In this document: piece after piece, positions 59,274 to 64,000 of the stretch
Position numbering within the stretch: the stretch's first letter is position 1
Layout: every line of letters begins with the position of its first letter
NCBI GenBank assembly: GCA_041653955.1
Contig: JBAZEH010000003.1
Span: 10,148 to 74,147, forward strand
Direction of reading: 5' to 3'
Source of the DNA: UBA1562 sp041653955
GTDB lineage: Bacteria; Omnitrophota; Gorgyraeia; Gygaellales; Profunditerraquicolaceae
DNA length: 64,000 bases
Position numbers and translations under genes: made by a program
Notes under the pieces: model-generated
What the model saw: the letters and a program-made list of their open reading frames with translations, nothing else
Told to the model about the DNA's origin: nothing
Databases searched by the model: none

Positions 59274-59293
59274 CCAAAGAGGAGGGGAGCCAT

Positions 59294-60400
59294 ATGCGTA
59301 TTATCTCTGTTACCAACCAGAAGGGCGGCTGCGGAAAAACCACAACGGCGGTAAATTTAGCGGCGTCATTATCCAATAACAAGCGCAAGGTACTGCTTAT
59401 AGACCTCGATCCCCAGGCGCACGCGACATTGGGGTTGAATATTAAAGCGGACCTTTGCATCTATAACGTGCTCTCAAAGCTTACCGGTAAAAAAGCCAGG
59501 CTGCAGGATATCATACAGAAAGTAGACGATAATTTTGATATCGCGCCTTCAGGCATAGTATTAAGCACCCTTGAACAGGAGTTGGCAGGAGAGATAGGCA
59601 GGGAATCGCGGTTATGGGATACTATAAATAACTTCAAGGGCCATTACGATTACATAATAATAGATTGCCCCCCTAATTTAGGTATCCTGACTATAAACGC
59701 GATACGCGCGACCAGCGAGATATTGGTCCCTGTTGAAGCCAGCAGGTTCTCGCTTGAAGGCTTAAGCCAGCTTATAGATATAATAAACCTGGTCAGGGAG
59801 AGGCTTGACCACAGCGTAGATTACCGCGTCCTGGTAACCAACTTTGACTCCCGCCTGCGCCATTCATTCAAGATGCTGGATAAGATAAAATCCGCTTTCA
59901 AGGATAAGGTATTCGGAACTATTGTCCACGTGAACGTAAAGCTTAAAGAGGCCCAGAATGAAGGGACGCATATATTCAGCTACGATAAATATTGCCGCGG
60001 AACAAAGGATTATTTCAGCCTCTCCCGCGAGATAATCACGCTGGAGAAGGATCCGCCGATGGAGAGGCCGGACCTTAAGGCAAAGATGAAAGAGATCCTT
60101 AAAGAAGAGCTTCCTAAGATTGATAAAAGCGTCAAACTTACCGAAGTCGTATTTTCGGTATTCGCTCCGGAGGCAAAAGAGGTCCATGTCGCGGGTGATT
60201 TTAACGGCTGGAAAGTTGACGGCAAAAGCCGTATGGCCAATAATAGCGGGACCTGGAGCAGGAAGATGAACCTTGATTCCGGGCGTTACCATTACCGTTT
60301 CGTTATTGACGGGGAGTGGACCGAAGATTTTAATAATCCTAAAAGGGAGATGAATCCCTTTGGCCAGCTGAATTCTCTTATTGAGATAAATTCCTGGTAA
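59294..60400 (+). CDS. ParA-family ATPase fused to a CBM48 glycogen-binding domain
   Basis: 368 residues in two parts. Residues 1-245 are a ParA/Soj ATPase with the deviant Walker A KGGCGKTT (10-17), DLDPQAHATLGL (switch I), YIIIDCPPNLG (Walker B) and VPVEASRFSLEGL. Residues about 280-368 form an AMPK-beta-like CBM48: VHVAGDFNGWK (Trp306), GTWSRKMNLDSGRYHYRF, VIDGEWTED (Trp342), NPFGQLNS (Asn354, Leu359, Asn360), which keeps the glycogen-contact Trp and Asn positions. A short charged linker joins them. No ParB or parS is seen nearby. A GAGGGGAGC ribosome-binding site precedes the ATG. The domain pairing suggests that the ATPase positions or segregates glycogen; this is inference. The nitroreductase starts 3 bases after its stop. 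Confidence 0.93.
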   Translation: MRIISVTNQKGGCGKTTTAVNLAASLSNNKRKVLLIDLDPQAHATLGLNIKADLCIYNVLSKLTGKKARLQDIIQKVDDNFDIAPSGIVLSTLEQELAGEIGRESRLWDTINNFKGHYDYIIIDCPPNLGILTINAIRATSEILVPVEASRFSLEGLSQLIDIINLVRERLDHSVDYRVLVTNFDSRLRHSFKMLDKIKSAFKDKVFGTIVHVNVKLKEAQNEGTHIFSYDKYCRGTKDYFSLSREIITLEKDPPMERPDLKAKMKEILKEELPKIDKSVKLTEVVFSVFAPEAKEVHVAGDFNGWKVDGKSRMANNSGTWSRKMNLDSGRYHYRFVIDGEWTEDFNNPKREMNPFGQLNSLIEINSW

Positions 60401-60403
60401 TAT

Positions 60404-60898
60404 ATGGATATTATTACCGCCCTTAAAGAGCGCCGCAGTGTCAGGGGTTTTACCCAAAAACCCATCCCTTCCGACCTCATAGAGAAGGTTATTGATTGCG
60501 GGCGCTTCGCCCCCACCGCCAGGAATATCCAGCCCTGGGAATTCGTAGTGGTCACAGATAAAAAGAGTTTAGGCGAGATAGCCTCGCTCGCGGAGAATGG
60601 CCCGTTTATTAAAAATTGCGCCTGTTGTGTGGCTGTTTTCTGCCAGGAAACCAAGTATTATTTAGAGGATGGCTGCGCGGCTACGGTCAATATTATGACC
60701 GCGGCCCACGCGTTAGGAATAGGCAGCTGCTGGGTTGCCGGGGATAAGAAGCCGTATGCCGATAAGATCGCCGGCATATTAAAGGTGCCCGCGGGATTCA
60801 AATTAGCCAGCCTTATTGCCTTAGGTTATCCCGCGGAAGAACCATCATTACCGTCCAAAAAACCTTTGAAAGATATTATACACTGGGAAAACTTTTAA
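60404..60898 (+). CDS. Nitroreductase family flavoprotein
   Basis: A 164-residue FMN-dependent oxidoreductase. Motifs: ALKERRSVRGFTQKPIPSD (phosphate-contacting Arg residues), CGRFAPTARNIQPWEFVVV, GCAATVNIMTAAHALGIGSCW, and the end LIALGYPAEEP. The size is that of the short nitroreductases acting on flavins, quinones or unknown cofactors. It follows the ParA-CBM48 gene by three bases, so it is co-transcribed, but no link to glycogen is evident. Confidence 0.9.
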   Translation: MDIITALKERRSVRGFTQKPIPSDLIEKVIDCGRFAPTARNIQPWEFVVVTDKKSLGEIASLAENGPFIKNCACCVAVFCQETKYYLEDGCAATVNIMTAAHALGIGSCWVAGDKKPYADKIAGILKVPAGFKLASLIALGYPAEEPSLPSKKPLKDIIHWENF

Positions 60899-60920
60899 TA
60901 TCAGGAAGGGGGGATGTGAG

Positions 60921-61331
60921 ATGGCTGTTAAAAAGAAAAAGAAGGCAGTTACCAGGAAGAAGGCGGTCAAAAAGCGGCCCGTAAAGAGGAAGGCCGCGGT
61001 AAAAAAGAAGGTTGTAAAAAGAGCCGCTAAAAGGCCAGTAAAAAGAAAGCCTGCGGCAAAAAAGAAAGCTATTGTCAGGAAACCAAAAGAGAATATCCTG
61101 GGTGTAATAACGCATTATTTTCCTCATGTAAGGGCGGCTGTAATTAAATTAAACGCTCCTTTGGCAACAGGAGATACTATTAAGATCAAAGGCCATACCA
61201 CAAACTTTCAGCAGGCAATAACCTCTATGCAGATAGACCATATACCAGTGACCCAGGCAAAGAAGGGCCAGGAGATCGGGTTGCTGGTTAATTCAAGGGT
61301 CAGGCAGCACGATACGGTTTATAAGGCTTAA
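60921..61331 (+). CDS. Histone H1-like tail fused to an EF-Tu domain II-like barrel
   Basis: 136 residues. The first 55 are almost only Lys, Ala, Val, Arg and Pro (e.g. AVKKRPVKRKAAVKKK), resembling bacterial histone H1-like proteins that coat DNA or bind RNA. From about residue 58 the wording changes to a beta-barrel like domain II of translation factors (GVITHYFPHVRAAVIKLNAPLATGDTIKIKGH split here for length: VITHYFPHVRAAVIKL, GDTIKIKGH, SMQIDHIPVTQAKKGQEIG). The barrel alone is known as a small elongation-factor-like protein. The joined form suggests a nucleic-acid or ribosome-associated role. A strong GGAAGGGGGG precedes the ATG. Confidence 0.85.
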   Translation: MAVKKKKKAVTRKKAVKKRPVKRKAAVKKKVVKRAAKRPVKRKPAAKKKAIVRKPKENILGVITHYFPHVRAAVIKLNAPLATGDTIKIKGHTTNFQQAITSMQIDHIPVTQAKKGQEIGLLVNSRVRQHDTVYKA

Positions 61332-61364
61332 AAAGGCTATAAGCCGGGGTAGGAGGGGGGTCAG

Positions 61365-61547
61365 ATGAAGCTTACAGAGGTACAGAGGAAGGCCAGGAAA
61401 CTCGGCATAAAGGATACCTGGAAATACACGAAGAAACAGTTAATAAAGGAGATCCAGCGCAGGGAGGGCAATTTTGACTGTTTTGGCACAGCTTATAAGG
61501 AGTGTGACCAGGATATTTGCTGCTGGAAAGAGGATTGTTTAAAGTAA
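61365..61547 (+). CDS. Small SAP-like, Cys-rich protein
   Basis: 60 residues. The first 33 (LTEVQRKARKLGIKDTWKYT then KKQLIKEIQRRE) match the helix-turn-helix pattern of SAP or Rho-N-terminal DNA/RNA-binding domains. The last 20 hold five Cys (DCFGTAYKECDQDICCWKEDCLK written in parts: DCFGTAYKEC, DQDICCWKEDC), which could bind metal. A strong AGGAGGGGGG ribosome-binding site precedes the ATG. It belongs to a run of four small genes. Confidence 0.75.
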   Translation: MKLTEVQRKARKLGIKDTWKYTKKQLIKEIQRREGNFDCFGTAYKECDQDICCWKEDCLK

Positions 61548-61565
61548 CCAACCAAAGGGGAGATA

Positions 61566-61754
61566 ATGGCAAAATACAAGTGTCAGATCTGCCAAAGGGA
61601 GATTGACGACTTCGCGAGCATAGCCCACATAAAGGCAGAAGAGTATCTGATGGAGCTGATATTAAAGGCGCATCCAGAGTGGCATGAAAGCCGCAAAACC
61701 TGTCATAAATGCGTTGACTATTACCGTAAACTGGTAAAGGATGCCGAGATTTAA
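61566..61754 (+). CDS. Small zinc-binding protein
   Basis: 62 residues with two CxxC knuckles, CQIC (residues 6-9) and CHKC (about 46-49), joined by a helical middle (EEYLMELILKAHPEW). The spacing suits one zinc ion. The likely role is a zinc-ribbon adapter or DNA-binding factor; no named family is recognised. AAGGGGAGATA precedes the ATG. Confidence 0.72.
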   Translation: MAKYKCQICQREIDDFASIAHIKAEEYLMELILKAHPEWHESRKTCHKCVDYYRKLVKDAEI

Positions 61755-61777
61755 TAACCGGCTGAAAGGAGGTTAGA

Positions 61778-62056
61778 ATGCAGGGAATGATGCCTTATGG
61801 CAGTGGTTACATGGGAGGCGGTGGGATACCCGCGCTAATCGCTTTGGCAGTAGGTTACATCGTTTGCTTACTCGCCAACAAAGAGAAAGGGAAGCTTAGA
61901 AAAGCCGGCTATGTTATAGGTATAGCCATCATAGCTATGAGCAGTATTATAATACTTAGCAAAGCGCTATGGATAGCTAAAAAGTGCATCAATAGATGCC
62001 CGATCAGGGGGTCAATGATGCCGATGCAGCCCGCCCCAATGTCACCCAGAAACTAA
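61778..62056 (+). CDS. Small two-helix membrane protein
   Basis: 92 residues: Gly/Met-rich start (MMPYGSGYMGGGGIP), two membrane helices (about 18-34 and 44-64), a short CxxC-like ending (KKCINRCPIRG) and a Met/Pro tail. No family recognised. AAAGGAGGTT is a good ribosome-binding site. It is the last gene before a strong terminator, closing the run that starts at 58707. Confidence 0.65.
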   Translation: MQGMMPYGSGYMGGGGIPALIALAVGYIVCLLANKEKGKLRKAGYVIGIAIIAMSSIIILSKALWIAKKCINRCPIRGSMMPMQPAPMSPRN

Positions 62057-62059
62057 AGT

Positions 62060-62097
62060 TTAAGGGGCCTGTTAATCGCAGGCCCCTTTATATTGTC
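62060..62097 (+). terminator. Intrinsic terminator
   Basis: AAGGGGCCTG (62062-62071) pairs with CAGGCCCCTT (62079-62088) around TTAATCG, followed by a T-rich tail (TATATTGTCTATTTTT). It ends the operon of the small genes. Confidence 0.88.
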
Positions 62098-62163
62098 TAT
62101 TTTTGAATAGGTATTCATAATAAATAGGGCGTTAAAAGTAAGTAAAACCGGGTAAATAAGCTT

Positions 62164-62502
62164 ATGAGGAAGCGCGGCAGGCCTAAGAAGTACAGGATAG
62201 TGAAGGAGGACCCCAGGATAAGCCAATTTAGCCCCAGGGGAAGGCCTGGAAGGCCGGATGAGATAGAGCTGGCTATGGATGAATTTGAGGCGATCCGGCT
62301 GGCTGATTTCGAAGATTTAAGCCAGGAGAAGGCAGCAGAATCTATGAAGGTGTCCCAGGAGACCTTCAGCAGGGTCCTTAAAAGGGCCCATAAAACGATA
62401 GCCGATGCCATTGTCCACGGCAAGATAATAAGGATCCAAGGTGGCTATTATGTGGTCAGTTCCCGCGCGGTTTTCCAGCCAGAAACTCCAGTAAAATTAT
62501 AA
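62164..62502 (+). CDS. DUF134 family predicted DNA-binding protein
   Basis: 112 residues. N-terminal basic RGRPKKYR segment, then ELAMDEFEAIRLADFEDLSQEKAAE split as ELAMDEFEAIRLADFEDL and SQEKAAESMKVSQETFSRVL: a sigma-70 region 4-like helix-turn-helix typical of the DUF134/UPF0251 family. Members often lie beside iron-sulfur or metal-related genes. No ribosome-binding site is clear before the ATG. It stands alone after a terminator. Confidence 0.88.
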   Translation: MRKRGRPKKYRIVKEDPRISQFSPRGRPGRPDEIELAMDEFEAIRLADFEDLSQEKAAESMKVSQETFSRVLKRAHKTIADAIVHGKIIRIQGGYYVVSSRAVFQPETPVKL

Positions 62503-62760
62503 TCTTTTTTGCCCAGAAATGGCAAGTTAGTAGTATTATAATCTAATGTGATAGCCTAAGAATTTGCCTTATAAACCCTTATTCAAGCTCTTTGAAGGAC
62601 TTGCCAACAACTTCCTATAATATATCTTATGTTAACTTGGCAATCTTGCGGGGTACGGGTTATTATATTGAGGCACAACAACTTACAATTATTGGGAATT
62701 TTCTGTGGAAAAGGTCTCTCGGTTTTACTCGGACTTACTTATTCTCTAGGATCTTCACAT
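62503..62760. other. A/T-rich intergenic stretch without recognisable gene
   Basis: 258 bases between DUF134 and the convergent radical SAM gene. A 61-codon frame (62592-62777) has no ribosome-binding site and no family resemblance. A pair TGGCAAGT (about 62520) and ACTTGCCA (about 62599) could form a long hairpin, but there is no T-run after it. I see nothing else. Confidence 0.5.
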
Positions 62761-63612
62761 TTAGAAACAAAACGTGAGCTTATCAGCTAGGCCGGCCAGG
62801 CCGGCTGCCTCCAGGCAGTTCTCCTTGAGCCGCTGGCTGTACTCGGCATACCTTTTGGGGTTACTGGCAGTATAAAGCATATGCCTGAAATCCAGGTATC
62901 CCTCTCCCCTGCTTAAACCCCTTTTTAAGGCCTCAAGCACCCCCCAGCGGGGATTGAGCCTATCTACATATATGTAGGCCAGCCTGAGGCCCCGCAGGCC
63001 CCTAAAAAGGCCATCCAGATTGGCCCTGGTATCCGTAATTCCCGGGATCAGTGGTCCTAAGAAGGCCCATGTCTTAATACCCTTTTTACCGGCTTTTCTC
63101 AGGGTCTCCAGCCGCTCCAGGGGCTCAGATGCCTGTGGTTCCAGGGCCTTTTGTAGGCCCAGATCCAGTGTGGTAAGGGTCATACCTAACCTGGGGGTTT
63201 TATAGGCCTCAAGGAGCTCAAGATCCCGGCAAACCAGGGCACTCTTGGTCAGTATATCAACCTTAAAACCTGCCTCCAAAAGCAGCCCCAGACAGGCCCT
63301 TGAGAGCTTATATTTTGCCTCCACAGGCTGCCAGCAGTCACCAACAGAGCCCATAAAAACCGAGGCCTCATTCGGCCTCTTTTTGGGGTTCTTTTTAAGC
63401 CTCTGGATCTGCCTTTCCAGGGCCTCCGGGGCGTTTACCTTGACATCCACAAACTGGCCCCAGTCCTCCGGCCGGTCCTTGAATTTCTTCATATACCTGG
63501 CATAGCAATACAGGCACCCATGGCTGCACCCCATATAGCAGTTCAAGGTAAAGTCAGTCAGGCTGGACTTGTTCAACAGAGTCTTACAGGAGACTTCCTG
63601 GACCTTCAGCAT
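62761..63612 (-). CDS. Radical SAM protein, spore-photoproduct-lyase/Rv2578c-like
   Basis: 283 residues with the radical SAM motif CSHGCLYCYARYMK (CxxxCxxC, about residues 29-36) and downstream SPL-type segments FMGSVGDCWQPVE and GMTLTTLD, KTWAFLGPLIPGITD. Proteins of this group are uncharacterised radical SAM enzymes distantly related to spore photoproduct lyase. It is the only complete gene on the minus strand, and its codons are richer in GGCC/AGG than those of its neighbours, which suggests later arrival. Upstream of it (its 5' side) lies the remnant of a sugar transporter. Confidence 0.85.
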   Translation of the reverse strand: MLKVQEVSCKTLLNKSSLTDFTLNCYMGCSHGCLYCYARYMKKFKDRPEDWGQFVDVKVNAPEALERQIQRLKKNPKKRPNEASVFMGSVGDCWQPVEAKYKLSRACLGLLLEAGFKVDILTKSALVCRDLELLEAYKTPRLGMTLTTLDLGLQKALEPQASEPLERLETLRKAGKKGIKTWAFLGPLIPGITDTRANLDGLFRGLRGLRLAYIYVDRLNPRWGVLEALKRGLSRGEGYLDFRHMLYTASNPKRYAEYSQRLKENCLEAAGLAGLADKLTFCF

Positions 63613-63685
63613 GGCTAAAAGGGGCTAAAATTGGCTTAAAAAATGGTTAAAAACCGACTCTAAATCGGCAGGAAATGAACCAAAA

Positions 63686-63889
63686 TTAGAGTATAAAAAG
63701 GGCCTTATTTAGGGATAATCTGGCCTGCAGGCCGGATGAGAGCATAAAATCTTTCTTTATGAAGAGTATGGCGCTTGATATGACCCCGGTGTCATAACCA
63801 AAGAGCATGCCGCCTAAGGCGGAAAAGAATGCCGCTACATATACGAAGATACCGCCTTTGCCGTGCGAAAACTTATATTCCCCTGTCAC
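63686..63889 (-). pseudogene. N-terminal remnant of an MFS sugar/H+ symporter
   Basis: 67 codons: FFSALGGMLFGYDTGVISSA and ILFIKKDFMLSSGLQ match the first helix and loop of the MFS sugar porter family (XylE/GalP type, normally about 450 residues). After about residue 53 the match ends and the frame soon stops. No later part of the transporter follows. The GTG start (63887-63889), AAGGAGG and a promoter are intact, so this is a truncated gene whose 3' part was lost or replaced by the DNA holding the radical SAM gene. A short functional protein is unlikely. Confidence 0.8.
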
Positions 63890-63911
63890 AAAGACCTCCT
63901 TTTTGCCTTAT

Positions 63912-63941
63912 ATTCTACGCCTTCAATAGGGGTTGTGTCAA
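63912..63941 (-). promoter_or_regulatory. Promoter of the truncated sugar transporter gene
   Basis: On the minus strand, TTGACA (63936-63941), 18-base spacer, TAGAAT (63912-63917), followed by the ribosome-binding site AAGGAGG at 63895-63901. Confidence 0.7.
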
Positions 63942-64000
63942 TAGGCGGATTCTACTTTGGCCAGGCAGGACGATACTGTATATGATATGAAAAATAGCCG

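Noticed and set aside
59294..60400. Chromosome partition ParA
   Set aside because: No parB, parS or replication-origin genes are nearby, and the C-terminal domain is a carbohydrate-binding module.
62592..62777. 61-codon open frame before the radical SAM gene
   Set aside because: A/T-rich, no ribosome-binding site, no motif, and it runs into the end of the convergent gene.

Overview
The window is a gene-dense piece of a bacterial chromosome. Nearly everything is on the plus strand, in long runs of overlapping or tightly spaced genes. The gene set is housekeeping: four aminoacyl-tRNA synthetases, DnaE, UvrB, RecO, GroESL, a group-2 sigma factor, and amino-acid and cofactor synthesis. Lipoproteins, an outer-membrane beta-barrel and LysM/PEGA-type envelope proteins point to a diderm. 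Several traits fit an uncultured PVC-type lineage such as Candidatus Omnitrophota: PilZ proteins in series, an alginate-export-like porin, a GuaB3-type IMP dehydrogenase, phosphoglycerate-mutase-like ApgM in place of ThrB, and short 'gggacaccc' palindromes between genes. That placement is an inference from gene content; no rRNA is present.

Layout. 1-2567: end of a thymidylate synthase, three PilZ proteins, gpsA and tRNA-Pro(GGG). 2571-11246: aspartate-family cluster (hom, thrC, a CoaB-only gene, apgM as the likely homoserine kinase, cstA, lysC) followed by cimA. 11258-17644: valS, nadC, uvrB, coaX. 17677-19961: CIRCE-controlled groES-groEL with a strong terminator, followed by a gene-poor stretch containing a 23-bp inverted repeat. 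20304-27950: guaB3, guaA, and a dnaE interrupted by a 457-residue intein with a LAGLIDADG endonuclease. 28027-36558: pilin, HU, hisS, an aspS lacking its GAD domain, a LysM lipoprotein, phoH, an HDIG membrane protein, ybeY, recO, panE. 36610-47868: yajQ, two membrane-linked proteins, polX, apbE, an Nfn-type pair split by mgtE, a PEGA protein, a glycosyltransferase, panB. 47872-56989: an unknown protein, glyS, ppdK, sigma factor, apt, tRNA-Arg(CCT), a PHP phosphoesterase, a lipoprotein and a porin.

The most unusual segment is 57110-60400. A GH57 alpha-glucan enzyme is followed by a membrane-anchored putative carbohydrate-binding protein and then by a ParA ATPase fused to a CBM48 glycogen-binding domain. 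This reads as a candidate system for positioning or partitioning glycogen. A nitroreductase and four small proteins follow: a histone-H1-like tail joined to an EF-Tu-domain-II-like barrel, a SAP/Cys-rich protein, a zinc-knuckle protein and a two-helix membrane protein. The right end (62503-64000) carries a DUF134 protein and, on the minus strand, a radical SAM protein next to the promoter-bearing 5' remnant of a sugar transporter gene.

Two other signals recur. Palindromic elements sit exactly on gene boundaries and in two genes (uvrB, glyS) supply the last codons. Several genes lack a Shine-Dalgarno sequence, and two of them have promoters placed for leaderless transcripts.
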